DNA from: Aliishimia sp039978895
GTDB lineage: Bacteria; Pseudomonadota; Alphaproteobacteria; Rhodobacterales; Rhodobacteraceae
DNA: 64,000 nucleotides
Direction: 5' to 3'
Assembly: GCA_039978895.1 (NCBI GenBank)
Contig: JBDWAL010000029.1
Span: 203,671-267,670, forward strand
In this document: piece by piece, positions 8,110-17,185 of the stretch
Position numbering within the stretch: position 1 is the stretch's first letter
How the letters are laid out: each line of letters begins with the position of its first letter
Position numbers and translations under genes: made by a program
Notes under the pieces: model-generated
Seen by the model: the letters and a program-made list of their open reading frames with translations, nothing else
The model's database searches: none
What the model was told of the DNA's origin: nothing

Positions 8110-8966
8110 GGTTGGATCGTCAAATCGATCTCGTTCATGACGCTAGGGTCCAGATTTTCTGACATTGATCTATCCACAACTGCCATTGATTTCAGTTTCT
8201 CAATGTGTGCTTGAACAGCTTCGCTTCGGATTTGTTGTTCCAGTTCCTCGCGAACGTCTTCCAGAGCAGGCGCCGCTTTCAAACGTGTTTCGTTCAGCAT
8301 GATTACGTGCCATCCGAATTGCGTTTCAACAGGATCAGATACTTCGCCAGCTTCCAGTTCAATTACGGCCGCCTCAAATGAGGGAACCATCATCCCTGTG
8401 CCAAACCAACCTAGGTTGCCGCCGCCTGGACCAGATGGCCCTGTGGATTTTTTGCGGGCGGTTTCCGCAAAGTCTGCGCCTGCCATGATTTCTTCCTTGA
8501 TCGCACCCGCTTCTTCTTGTGTCTCAACTAAGATGTGGGAGGCGTTGTATTCTTCGCCCGCTTCAGCTTCTGCGTATTTTGCGTCATAGGCTTCGTCTAA
8601 GTTTTTTTTGGTCACTGCGCTGCCCATGACACCTTCAACCACTTCGCCCGCAATCAAAGAGCGTCGCTCATTTTCAATCGCCAAGCGAATTCGTGTTGGG
8701 ACTTCGCCTTCAAAACTTTGTGACAATGCGGTTTGCGAAATCAGTTGGTCGAGAATACCCGAAAATAGAACTTCGGCGGGAAGCTGTTGATACTCGTTGG
8801 GCAGAGTGGTTTTGGCGATCGCGATATGGCCCAATGTAATATCCACCCCATTCACAACCGCAACAACAGTATCGATCCCTGGTTTAGCGTCGTCCGCAGC
8901 TAGTGCTGGAGAAGCCAATAAAAAAGCCACCGCAGCAGCGGCGAAAGGATTGAGGCGTTTTTGCAT
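8106..8966 (-). CDS. Periplasmic parvulin-type peptidyl-prolyl cis-trans isomerase
   Basis: This 286-residue protein starts with a clear signal peptide (basic M-Q-K-R, hydrophobic A-A-A-A-V-A-F-L-L-A, then S-P-A-L-A-A). After an N-terminal chaperone-like helical region comes a parvulin domain (about 135-235), with A-S-H-I-L-V and the G-N-L-G-W-F-G motif and the F-G-W-H-V-I strand. It should help fold outer-membrane or periplasmic proteins, like SurA and PpiD. It is the first gene of the operon with argJ and mutT, and it is divergent from secA, which fits a role in secretion. The specific clients are unknown. Confidence 0.9.
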   Translation of the reverse strand: MQKRLNPFAAAAVAFLLASPALAADDAKPGIDTVVAVVNGVDITLGHIAIAKTTLPNEYQQLPAEVLFSGILDQLISQTALSQSFEGEVPTRIRLAIENERRSLIAGEVVEGVMGSAVTKKNLDEAYDAKYAEAEAGEEYNASHILVETQEEAGAIKEEIMAGADFAETARKKSTGPSGPGGGNLGWFGTGMMVPSFEAAVIELEAGEVSDPVETQFGWHVIMLNETRLKAAPALEDVREELEQQIRSEAVQAHIEKLKSMAVVDRSMSENLDPSVMNEIDLTIQP

Positions 8967-9004
8967 GGATTAGTCCTTCGATGTGGCCGCGAGGCTTGGC
9001 GGCG

Positions 9005-9033
9005 TTGACACGGTTTCAGTGGACCCTTACATC
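9005..9033 (+). promoter_or_regulatory. Candidate secA promoter
   Basis: TTGACA at 9005-9010 is followed after 17 bases by TACATC, a weak -10 match. It lies 120 bases upstream of the secA start in the divergent secA/parvulin intergenic region. The -35 element is perfect but the -10 is poor. Confidence 0.35.
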
Positions 9034-9154
9034 CCCCTATGGGCGCGAGCCCGAGCCGCCTTTTCAACCCAATATCTATGGGCTGTATGCGAGGCGAGCA
9101 AGTCGATCTCGCACCTGTGATGACATTTGACGCGCACAACCGGTCGGAGAGCAC

Positions 9155-11851
9155 ATGCTAGGTTTTGGAACAATCGCCAAAAAAGTTTTTGGTACGCCTA
9201 ATGACCGTAAGGTCAAAGCAACGCGCCCACTGGTTGAACAGATCAACGCGCTGGAAGACCAATTCGCCGCATTGAGCGACGAAGGGCTAATTGAAAAGAC
9301 CGATGAGTTCCGCAAACGGGCGCTCGGCGGCGAGTCTTTGGACAAGCTGCTGCCTGAAGCTTTCGCCAACTGCCGCGAAGCTGCCAAGCGTGCGCTGGGT
9401 CTTCGTGCGTTTGATGTGCAATTGATGGGCGGCATATTCCTGCACCAAGGCAATATCTCTGAGATGAAGACTGGTGAAGGCAAAACTTTGGTTGCGACCT
9501 TCCCAGCGTATTTGAACGCGCTCACCGGCAAAGGCGTCCATGTTGTCACGGTGAATGAATACCTTGCCAAACGCGACGCCGAATGGATGGGCAAAGTGTT
9601 CGCTGCTTTGGGCATGACCACAGGCGTGGCGTGGGGCGGCATGGGCGAGGACAACAAGCGCGTCGCGTATTCCTGTGACATCACTTACGCGACAAACAAC
9701 GAGCTGGGCTTTGATTATCTGCGCGATAATATGAAATCTGATCTCGAAATGATTTTCCAAAAGCACCACAACTTCGCCATCGTGGACGAGGTGGATTCGA
9801 TTCTAGTTGATGAAGCGCGCACACCGTTGATCATCTCTGGCCCGGCGGATGACCGCTCCGAGCTATATGTGTCCATCGATCTGGTGATCCCAGACCTTGC
9901 AGATGATCATTACACGATTGATGAAAAAACGCGCTCTGTAACGTTCACTGATGACGGCAACGAGTTCTTAGAAGAACAACTGCACGCGCGCGGCTTCCTT
10001 GAAGAAGGCCAAACGCTGTACGATCCAGAAAGCACGACGATTGTGCACCACGTGAACAACGGATTGCGGGCGCATAAGCTCTTTCAAAAGGATAAAGACT
10101 ACGTCGTTACGAACGGTGAAGTCGTGTTGGTTGACGAATTTACCGGACGCATGATGACAGGTCGCCGTTTGTCTGACGGTCTACATCAAGCGATTGAGGC
10201 CAAGGAAGGCGTCGGCATCCAGCCCGAAAACGTCACCCTCGCTTCGGTGACGTTCCAAAACTATTTCCGCCTGTATGACAAGTTGGCCGGGATGACAGGC
10301 ACCGCGGTAACTGAAGCCGAAGAGTTTATGCAGATTTACGGTTTGGGCGTTGTCGAAGTGCCGACCAATCGCGGCATTTCGCGTAAAGACGAAGATGACA
10401 AAGTGTTTCGCTCTGCTGGTGAAAAATATCAGGCGATGATTGATGAAGTCAGCCAAGCCTATAAGCGTGGGCAACCTGTTTTGGTCGGCACAACGTCGAT
10501 TGAAAAGTCCGAGATGCTCAGCGAAATGCTGACAAAAGCCGACATCAAACATAACGTTTTGAACGCGCGCCAACATGAACAGGAAGCGCAGATTGTTGCG
10601 GATGCCGGTAAGTTCGGGTCGGTGACAATTGCGACAAATATGGCTGGACGTGGGACTGATATTCAGTTGGGCGGCAATGTTGAAATGCGGGTTTTGCAAG
10701 CGCTTGCCAGCAATCCAGACACCGATCCAGAAGAGCTGCGAAAGCAGGTCGAAGCAGAAACTGACGAAGAGAAAAAGAAAGTTTTGGATGCGGGCGGTTT
10801 GTTCGTTCTGGCCTCTGAGCGCCATGAATCGCGACGGATTGACAACCAGTTGCGGGGTCGTTCAGGTCGCCAAGGTGATCCCGGACGCACATCCTTTTTT
10901 CTAAGTCTTGAAGACGATCTAATGCGGATTTTCGGATCTGACCGTCTCGAAAAAGTACTGAAAACGCTTGGTCTAAAAGACGGTGAAGCGATTGAACATC
11001 CTTGGGTGAATAAATCCCTTGAGCGTGCGCAAGCGAAAGTCGAAGGCAGAAACTTCGATATTCGCAAACAGCTGTTGAAATTTGACGACGTTATGAACGA
11101 GCAGCGCAAAGTGATCTTCGGTCAACGCCGTGAGATTATGGAAGCAGCGGATGTGTCTGAGATCACAGAAGACATGCGCAACGAGGTGATTGACGACCTT
11201 ATTGATTCCTACATGCCGGACGGTTCGTATGCCGATCAGTGGAACTCAGAGGGCCTTTATGCGGCTGTAATCGATCAACTTGGCATCGATGTCCCGATTA
11301 TAGACTGGTGCGAAGAAGAAGGCGTTGATGACGAACAAGTCCGCGAACGCCTAATTGAAGCGTCCGACAAGCTGATGGCCGAAAAATTGGTGCAGTTTGG
11401 CGACGAAAATATGCACATGATCGAAAAGCAACTTTTGTTGCAGGCGATTGATGGCAAATGGCGCGAACACTTGATGACACTTGAGCATCTGCGATCCGTC
11501 GTTGGCTTTCGCAGCTACGCGCAGCGTGACCCGTTGAACGAATATAAGAACGAAGCCTTCCAGTTATTTGAAACTCTTTTGGACAGCTTGCGTGCAGAAG
11601 TAACACAGAAACTGGCGCAAATTCGTCCGATGACACAGGAAGAACGTGACCAGATGGTTGCTGAAATGGCGCTGCAGCAACAAATTGTGCAAGGCGCTCC
11701 CGTTGAGGATGAAGAGCCTGCTCCGAAAGAGAACCCGGAAACTGGATTTGTTGAAGACGATCCTTCGACATGGGGCAAACCAGGGCGCAATGATTTGTGT
11801 CCATGTGGCAGCGGGAAGAAGTTCAAGCACTGTCACGGGCGTCTTGGATAA
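9155..11851 (+). CDS. secA: Preprotein translocase ATPase SecA
   Basis: SecA is the motor that pushes unfolded preproteins through SecYEG. The 898 residues begin at an ATG with a GGAG ribosome binding site. They contain Walker A (M-K-T-G-E-G-K-T-L), the DEAD-like V-D-E-V-D-S-I-L-V-D-E-A-R-T-P-L region and the G-T-S-I-E-K-S motif. The second nucleotide-binding domain has T-N-M-A-G-R-G-T-D-I and Q-L-R-G-R-S-G-R-Q-G-D-P-G. The tail ends in the zinc- and SecB-binding motif C-P-C-G-S-G-K-K-F-K-H-C-H. Everything expected is present. Confidence 0.98.
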   Translation: MLGFGTIAKKVFGTPNDRKVKATRPLVEQINALEDQFAALSDEGLIEKTDEFRKRALGGESLDKLLPEAFANCREAAKRALGLRAFDVQLMGGIFLHQGNISEMKTGEGKTLVATFPAYLNALTGKGVHVVTVNEYLAKRDAEWMGKVFAALGMTTGVAWGGMGEDNKRVAYSCDITYATNNELGFDYLRDNMKSDLEMIFQKHHNFAIVDEVDSILVDEARTPLIISGPADDRSELYVSIDLVIPDLADDHYTIDEKTRSVTFTDDGNEFLEEQLHARGFLEEGQTLYDPESTTIVHHVNNGLRAHKLFQKDKDYVVTNGEVVLVDEFTGRMMTGRRLSDGLHQAIEAKEGVGIQPENVTLASVTFQNYFRLYDKLAGMTGTAVTEAEEFMQIYGLGVVEVPTNRGISRKDEDDKVFRSAGEKYQAMIDEVSQAYKRGQPVLVGTTSIEKSEMLSEMLTKADIKHNVLNARQHEQEAQIVADAGKFGSVTIATNMAGRGTDIQLGGNVEMRVLQALASNPDTDPEELRKQVEAETDEEKKKVLDAGGLFVLASERHESRRIDNQLRGRSGRQGDPGRTSFFLSLEDDLMRIFGSDRLEKVLKTLGLKDGEAIEHPWVNKSLERAQAKVEGRNFDIRKQLLKFDDVMNEQRKVIFGQRREIMEAADVSEITEDMRNEVIDDLIDSYMPDGSYADQWNSEGLYAAVIDQLGIDVPIIDWCEEEGVDDEQVRERLIEASDKLMAEKLVQFGDENMHMIEKQLLLQAIDGKWREHLMTLEHLRSVVGFRSYAQRDPLNEYKNEAFQLFETLLDSLRAEVTQKLAQIRPMTQEERDQMVAEMALQQQIVQGAPVEDEEPAPKENPETGFVEDDPSTWGKPGRNDLCPCGSGKKFKHCHGRLG

Positions 11852-11982
11852 CACGTAAATATTGCTGTAATTCTGAAACGAACGCCTTTTTGTTGCCCCA
11901 ATGACTCCGCTTGGACGTCATAAACCGGCCCCGTTTTGATGACAATTTGTTGTCGGTGGGAAAATGAGTCGGGAGTGGGTGA

Positions 11983-12996
11983 ATGTCACGTACGAAAGAG
12001 ATCGCTACAGCTGTAGGCGCTTTAGCGTGTGCGCTGGGGATCGGATTTGTGATGCAAAGCACAGAGACGGCTTCTCAGCGATATGGGACGTCGTCTGAGC
12101 GTGGCACTGTACAAACCCCGTCACAACCGGCTTTGAAACCACAGGCCCAAATCAAAATCGATATGTCGCAGCAACAGCAAAAGATCGTTGATGTTCAGGA
12201 CGTAACGTTGACGTCGGCCTTATCCAGCTTTCCAGTGCATCCCAAAGCGTTGCCATCGATTTTTGTGACGGCCGCTGCCGCAGAAGAGGTAAAACCTGAA
12301 ATCGTTGAGCAGACCTGTGACATATCAGCGGCGGCCGCGCCGGCTATTGCTGCAACTGTATCACTTGTCTTGTCAGCGCCGTGCCACGCGTCTGAACGGG
12401 TCACCGTTCATCACAATGGTATGTTCTTCACAGATCAAACGTCGCCAAGCGGTTCGCTTGCCCTGACGGTGCCTGGTTTGGCTAAGAAAGCCGTCTATAT
12501 TTTTGCTTTTTCTGATGGAAAGGGCGCAATTGCTCAGACTGCGGTGAGTGATCTCGAAACATACAAAAGAGTTGTTCTGCAATGGCGTGGAACAGCAGGT
12601 TTTGAATTGCACGCGCGTGAATTTGGTGCGGAATATGGCAGCACGGGTCATGTGTGGCGGAATGCTGAGGCAATGGACTTAGATTTGCTTACACAAGGCA
12701 AGAACGGGTATCTTCATAGCTTGGGCCGATTGGATATCGAAGAGCCGCATATCGCAGAAATTTATACATTTCCCGCGACCATCTCAGGGCGTAACGGGCA
12801 TGTTGATCTGAGCATTGAAGCCGAGATTACAGCAAGCAATTGCGGACTGGAAATCGAAGCACAAACACTGGAATTTGACGCTGTTTCTGGTCTGCATACG
12901 CAGGATCTGACGTTGGCAATGCCAAGTTGCGATACGATTGGTGATTATCTGGTGTTGAATAATGTCCTCGAAGACATGAAAGTCGCCGCACGTTAA
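11983..12996 (+). CDS. Hypothetical secreted/anchored protein downstream of secA
   Basis: The 337-residue protein has an N-terminal hydrophobic segment (about 8-25, A-V-G-A-L-A-C-A-L-G-I-G-F-V) that could be a signal anchor. A Gln/Ser-rich low-complexity linker follows (about 40-75). The rest (about 100-330) is predicted beta-rich and soluble, with four scattered cysteines. I have seen similar genes next to secA in roseobacters annotated only as translocase; that label is positional and not supported by any motif here. It is followed 26 bases later by the binding-protein/OmpA fusion gene, and the two are likely co-transcribed. The function is unknown. Confidence 0.75.
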   Translation: MSRTKEIATAVGALACALGIGFVMQSTETASQRYGTSSERGTVQTPSQPALKPQAQIKIDMSQQQQKIVDVQDVTLTSALSSFPVHPKALPSIFVTAAAAEEVKPEIVEQTCDISAAAAPAIAATVSLVLSAPCHASERVTVHHNGMFFTDQTSPSGSLALTVPGLAKKAVYIFAFSDGKGAIAQTAVSDLETYKRVVLQWRGTAGFELHAREFGAEYGSTGHVWRNAEAMDLDLLTQGKNGYLHSLGRLDIEEPHIAEIYTFPATISGRNGHVDLSIEAEITASNCGLEIEAQTLEFDAVSGLHTQDLTLAMPSCDTIGDYLVLNNVLEDMKVAAR

Positions 12997-13022
12997 TAAT
13001 TGCGACGACTACGAGGTTTCCC

Positions 13023-14582
13023 ATGTGGAGAAGTTGTGCGGCGATCAGTGCCGCACTTTTTACGTTGTGCATGCCCCTAAAGGCAGCAGCACAAGATGTG
13101 ACGCTGATGTCTCGCGATGGCGGGGTAGAAATCAGCGGCAATCTGCTTGGCTATGACGGCGAGTTCTATCGCGTCGACACGGAATATGGTGAGCTGACGG
13201 TGGATGGCTCAGGCGTTACATGTGACGGGCCTGGGTGCCCAAATCTAAGTGACTTCGTTGCGGAATTGCGCATGTCTGGGGCTGCGGCGATGGGCGAAGT
13301 GATGATGCCTGCGTTGTTGGAAGCCTTTGCGCAGCGCAATGGGTACGAAACCACGCGCGAAAAGAACGACGGCGCAGATTTTATCTATTCATTGGCTTTG
13401 AAAGACTCTGGTGACACTGAGGCTATTTTTGAGTTTGGCGCCACGTCAACAGATGAAGGTTTCGCAGATTTGTTGGCGAACGAAGCTGACATCGTACTGT
13501 CGATGCGCGAAATTAGGCCGGATGAGCGAAAATTAGCGCGCGATGCCGGAATGGGTGATCTGTCGGACGGAACTCGTAGCCGGGTCATCGCTTTAGATGC
13601 GATTGTCCCGATTGTTTCGCCGGGAAACCCGATTCGTCAGATCAGCCCGCAGAATCTAGCAAAGACGTTTGCGGGGCAAATAGACAATTGGTCTGACCTT
13701 GGGGGGCCTGATGCGCCGATTACGTTGCATTTGCCTGACGCATCCACGGGGTTGGGGCAAAGTGTGGAAGATCGATTGTTAAAGCCAGTTGATCTGCCCT
13801 TCGCGACAAAAATCGTCCGACATGAGTTGAGTCCAATGATCGCGGAAGCTGTTTTGGATGATCCGTTTGCCCTCGGGATCGCGAGTTTTGCGGAAACGGC
13901 AGATGCGCAGGTTTTGACCTTGTCGGGCCCGTGTGGGTACACCATGGAAGCTGATCGCCAAACAATCAAAACCGAAGATTACCCACTTACGTCACCAATG
14001 TTCATGTATTTGCCTGCGCGGCGGCTGCCAAAAGTGGGTCGTGAGTTTCTAGCATTCTTGCGAACCCCAGCAGCGCAATTGGTGATCCGCAGGGCTGGTT
14101 TTGTGGATCAAACGCCCGAAGAGATATCGCTCAACGCGCAGGGGCAACGATTTGCAAATGCGATCGATTCGGCTGGTCCTGAAACCACTTTGGAAGAACT
14201 CCAAAGGATGACGCGGACTTTGGGTCCGATGCGTCGTCTAACAACTTCTTTTCGCTTTGAAACTGGATCGATTCGATTGGATGCGCAATCGCGTTCTAAC
14301 GTGCAACAACTCGCCCGTGCGCTTGAAATTGGAACCTATGATGCCCGACGCCTGTTGTTTGTCGGGTTTAGTGACGGTGACGGGGCTGCGACGGCCAACC
14401 GAAATATCGCGTTGCGCCGATCTGAAGCTGTGCGGCGGGCAGTTGCGAAGGCCGCAGAGATAGCAGATTTGACACGCGTTACGATGGATGTTGATGCCTT
14501 CGGGGAGGCGCTGCCGATGGCCTGTGATGACAGTTCATGGGGCCGGCAAGCGAATCGACGAGTGGAGGTTTGGATCCGTTAA
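13023..14582 (+). CDS. Periplasmic substrate-binding domain fused to OmpA domain
   Basis: This is a 519-residue envelope protein. A signal peptide (about 1-23, ending A-A-A-Q-D) leads into a short beta-rich domain (about 25-75) with G-V-T-C-D-G-P-G-C-P. Next is a PstS-like type II periplasmic binding fold (about 80-350). The last about 110 residues are an OmpA-like peptidoglycan-binding domain, with F-R-F-E-T-G-S-I-R-L-D-A and the closing R-Q-A-N-R-R-V-E-V-W. The OmpA domain should tether the binding domain to the cell wall. No ABC permease is nearby, so a sensor or scavenger role is as likely as transport. The 3' end overlaps radC by four bases on the opposite strand. Confidence 0.85.
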   Translation: MWRSCAAISAALFTLCMPLKAAAQDVTLMSRDGGVEISGNLLGYDGEFYRVDTEYGELTVDGSGVTCDGPGCPNLSDFVAELRMSGAAAMGEVMMPALLEAFAQRNGYETTREKNDGADFIYSLALKDSGDTEAIFEFGATSTDEGFADLLANEADIVLSMREIRPDERKLARDAGMGDLSDGTRSRVIALDAIVPIVSPGNPIRQISPQNLAKTFAGQIDNWSDLGGPDAPITLHLPDASTGLGQSVEDRLLKPVDLPFATKIVRHELSPMIAEAVLDDPFALGIASFAETADAQVLTLSGPCGYTMEADRQTIKTEDYPLTSPMFMYLPARRLPKVGREFLAFLRTPAAQLVIRRAGFVDQTPEEISLNAQGQRFANAIDSAGPETTLEELQRMTRTLGPMRRLTTSFRFETGSIRLDAQSRSNVQQLARALEIGTYDARRLLFVGFSDGDGAATANRNIALRRSEAVRRAVAKAAEIADLTRVTMDVDAFGEALPMACDDSSWGRQANRRVEVWIR

Positions 14583-15346
14583 AGCAAGCCCTTGGCACGG
14601 AAGCTAACTTCCCGTGATTTTCCAATAATTAGGTGATCATGCAACGTTAACCCAAGCGCGTCGCAAGCAGCTTCGATTTGTTGGGTCATGTCGATGTCGG
14701 ATTGCGACGGAGTCGGATCACCTGATGGATGATTGTGAACAAGGATCATCGCTGAGGCATTCAATTCCAAAGCCCGTTTTGCGACTTCACGGGGGTAGAC
14801 AGGCACATGGTCCACTGTGCCTTCTGCTTGCGCTTCATCAGCAATTAAGATGTTCTTGCGATCCAAATATAGGACGCGAAATTGCTCAACATCGCGATGT
14901 GCCATGGTCGTATGGCAATAATCCAACAAGGCGTCCCAACTAGAAATGGCATGCATGTGCATGACTTTAGATCGTGCAAGCCTTTGTGCAGCCGCTTCGA
15001 CGATCTTCAACTCGATGACAACATCTTCGTCGACTCCATACACATCTTTCAACCTTTCAGGACTGGCTGAAATGACACGATTGAAGTCTCCGAAACGGGT
15101 CAGCAAAGTTCTTGCTAAGGATTTCACATTTTGACCGGGCAACGCGCGGAACAAAATCAGCTCCAGCATTTCATAATCTGGTATGGCGTTCGACCCACCA
15201 TCAAGAAACCTGCTTTGCAAACGTTGGCGGTGATCCGCGATATGAGAGGGCATCTTACGCGTATCAACCGCGATCGGTTTGGCGTTATCGATGACGAAAG
15301 GCAGGGGATCTTCAGCAAACAATGACATGAGGAGATCATGGTTCAA
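14579..15346 (-). CDS. radC: RadC family JAB-domain protein
   Basis: The 255 residues contain an N-terminal helix-hairpin-helix region (about 35-115) and a C-terminal JAB/MPN metalloprotease-like domain. The metal-binding motif is complete: H-N-H-P-S-G-D-P-x-P-S-x-x-D-I. The biochemical role of RadC in bacteria is not settled; the old assignment to DNA repair is weak. It is convergent with the OmpA fusion gene. The N-terminal region before the usual D-H-R-x-R-L start (about 35 residues) is somewhat long but in the normal range. Confidence 0.92.
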   Translation of the reverse strand: MNHDLLMSLFAEDPLPFVIDNAKPIAVDTRKMPSHIADHRQRLQSRFLDGGSNAIPDYEMLELILFRALPGQNVKSLARTLLTRFGDFNRVISASPERLKDVYGVDEDVVIELKIVEAAAQRLARSKVMHMHAISSWDALLDYCHTTMAHRDVEQFRVLYLDRKNILIADEAQAEGTVDHVPVYPREVAKRALELNASAMILVHNHPSGDPTPSQSDIDMTQQIEAACDALGLTLHDHLIIGKSREVSFRAKGLL

Positions 15347-15363
15347 GTGTAGTAAATGAAGGG

Positions 15364-15897
15364 TTAATTTGGTGGTGTGACACGCAGAAATTCAAAAACC
15401 TCTTCAACGACACGTTCATGGGTTTGTTGACCCAAGCTGGTAAAACCTACACGTTGCATCAATGCGCGAGACGGCAAGTTGCGAAGGTCCGCATAAGCAA
15501 TAATCCGATCTGCCTTTGTCGTCGAAAGCACGTCGCGCATCGCCATCCGTATCGCCCGCGTGGCGTGACCTTTTTTGTGATGGTCCTTGGCCAAGGTGAT
15601 GCCAAGTTCAGCTTCATTTCCATCTGTCGACAGATGCCAACCCATGTCTCCGATTAGGGTATTCGTTTCCTCCTCGGCGACGCCGATTTGCAACCAATGG
15701 ATTTGCAACCAATGGCCGGGGCGTATCAAGGGTGTCACTGTTTACATGTGAGTCAAAAATTCGACCGCTTCGCCCCGATCCATTGCTTCCCAACTTTGGT
15801 ACTGAGCGGCATCAGAATCAGCGCGATACCCACAAAAGATATCAGCATCGCTTGGGTGTAAGCGGCGAAGGATGGTTGTTTGGTCCCGAGCAATCAT
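15364..15897 (-). pseudogene. GNAT acetyltransferase with in-frame stop (RimJ/RimL-like)
   Basis: Reading from an ATG at 15897, the frame encodes 51 residues typical of the start of this family (T-T-I-L-R-R-L-H-P-S-D-A-D). It then hits a TAA at 15742-15744 and continues in the same frame for 126 codons with the acetyl-CoA domain (I-G-D-M-G-W, E-L-G-I-T-L and H-H-K-K-G-H-A-T-R-A-I). Removing the stop restores a normal-length protein of about 177 residues; a single C to T change in CAA would create it. A 15-base tandem duplication (15685-15699 and 15700-15714) adds five residues (H-W-L-Q-I twice). The downstream part could in principle start at GTG 15738, but it would lack the first strands of the fold. 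Confidence 0.8.
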
Positions 15898-15913
15898 ATC
15901 GGGAAAGTAGTAT

Positions 15914-15948
15914 AAAATCTGGGCGAAGTGAAACTTCGCCCGGATTTT
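15914..15948 (-). terminator. Terminator after dnaJ, possibly bidirectional
   Basis: The nine-base arms 15921-15929 and 15933-15941 (GGGCGAAGT / ACTTCGCCC) enclose a three-base loop. On the minus strand the hairpin is followed by an AGATTTTA stretch. On the plus strand it is followed by GGATTTTT. It ends the dnaK-dnaJ transcript just after the dnaJ stop. Confidence 0.8.
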
Positions 15949-17105
15949 TAACCCTTCATAGAATCCCAGAAACTTTTCACAGAGGAAAAGAAACTTGTCC
16001 CTTCGGGGTTGTTATTTTCGCTAAGCTCTTCGAATTCCAGTAAAATTTCTTTCTGACGCGCGGTCAGATTTACAGGTGTTTCTACAGCCAATTCGATGAA
16101 CATGTCGCCTGCAGGGCCACCGCGTAGTGCTGGCATCCCTTTGCTGCGCAGTCGCATTTGGCGTCCAGATTGGGATCCTGCAGGTATTTGAACACGACCA
16201 CGTCCGCCGTCTATTGTCGGAACTTCGATTGATCCGCCAAGAGCTGCGCTGCCCATGGACACAGGCACACGGCAGTACAAATTGTTGCCGTCGCGCTCGA
16301 ACAGTTCGTGCTGGCTAACTTCGACAAAGATATAAAGATCGCCAGCCGGACCGCCACGCATTCCCGCTTCACCTTCGCCCGCGAGGCGAATGCGTGTGCC
16401 GGTTTCGACACCCGGTGGAATATTTACGGACAAAGACCGATCTTTTTCAATCCGACCAGTGCCCTTGCATGATTTGCATGGGTTTTTGATGATCTGGCCT
16501 AAACCGGAACATGTCGGGCAAGAGCGTTCGACAGTGAAGAACCCCTGTTGTGCCCGCACTTTGCCCATGCCCGAACAGGTTGGGCAAGTGGTGGGTTCTG
16601 CGCCACCCTCGGCACCTGTACCGGAACAGCTGTCACAGGACACAGAAGCCGGGACATTGATGGTTTTGGCCAGCCCTTGGAATGCATCTTCAAGAGTGAT
16701 TCGCAGGTTGTAACGAAGATCAGACCCGCGGGCTGCTCTGCCACGTCCGCCACCCTGTCGTCCGCCGCCGCCCATAAAGTCGCCAAAGAGGTCATCGAAC
16801 ACATCTGAGAACGCAGAGGAAAAGTCACCGCCGCTGCCGCCACCAAATGGGTTGCCGCCAGGTCGACCGCCGCCGCCGCCTTCAAAGGCAGCATGACCAT
16901 AGCGGTCATACGCAGCTTTTTTGTCGTCGCTTTTCAGGACTTCATAAGCTTCGTTTGCTTCTTTAAATAGTGTTTCGGCGTCTGGGTTGTCAGCATTGCG
17001 GTCAGGATGGAGTTCCTTGGCCTTCTTACGATAGCCTTTTTTGATCTCATCCGCCGATGCGCCTTTGGCAACACCAAGAACGTCGTAATAGTCACGCTTA
17101 GACAT
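15948..17105 (-). CDS. dnaJ: Chaperone DnaJ
   Basis: DnaJ is the J-domain cochaperone that delivers clients to DnaK and stimulates its ATPase. The 385 residues have an N-terminal J domain with the H-P-D motif (L-H-P-D-R-N) and a Gly/Phe/Arg-rich linker (about 75-125). They also have a zinc-binding region with four C-x-x-C-x-G-x-G repeats (about 150-215) and two C-terminal beta domains. It lies directly downstream of dnaK with an 80-base gap that contains a hairpin, the standard operon. Confidence 0.97.
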   Translation of the reverse strand: MSKRDYYDVLGVAKGASADEIKKGYRKKAKELHPDRNADNPDAETLFKEANEAYEVLKSDDKKAAYDRYGHAAFEGGGGGRPGGNPFGGGSGGDFSSAFSDVFDDLFGDFMGGGGRQGGGRGRAARGSDLRYNLRITLEDAFQGLAKTINVPASVSCDSCSGTGAEGGAEPTTCPTCSGMGKVRAQQGFFTVERSCPTCSGLGQIIKNPCKSCKGTGRIEKDRSLSVNIPPGVETGTRIRLAGEGEAGMRGGPAGDLYIFVEVSQHELFERDGNNLYCRVPVSMGSAALGGSIEVPTIDGGRGRVQIPAGSQSGRQMRLRSKGMPALRGGPAGDMFIELAVETPVNLTARQKEILLEFEELSENNNPEGTSFFSSVKSFWDSMKG

Positions 17106-17133
17106 GGGTTATTTCCCCTTTTGGAACGCGACA

Positions 17134-17160
17134 GGGCCAGTCCGGATTTCGGACCGGCCC
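17134..17160 (-). other. Hairpin between dnaK and dnaJ
   Basis: The arms 17134-17144 and 17150-17160 pair over eleven positions with one A/C mismatch and a five-base loop. There is no T run on the minus strand after it, so full termination is unlikely. It may set the DnaK to DnaJ ratio by partial termination or by protecting the dnaK mRNA end. That role is an inference. Confidence 0.5.
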
Positions 17161-17185
17161 CTTGATTGGTTCCACGCAGTCAAAA

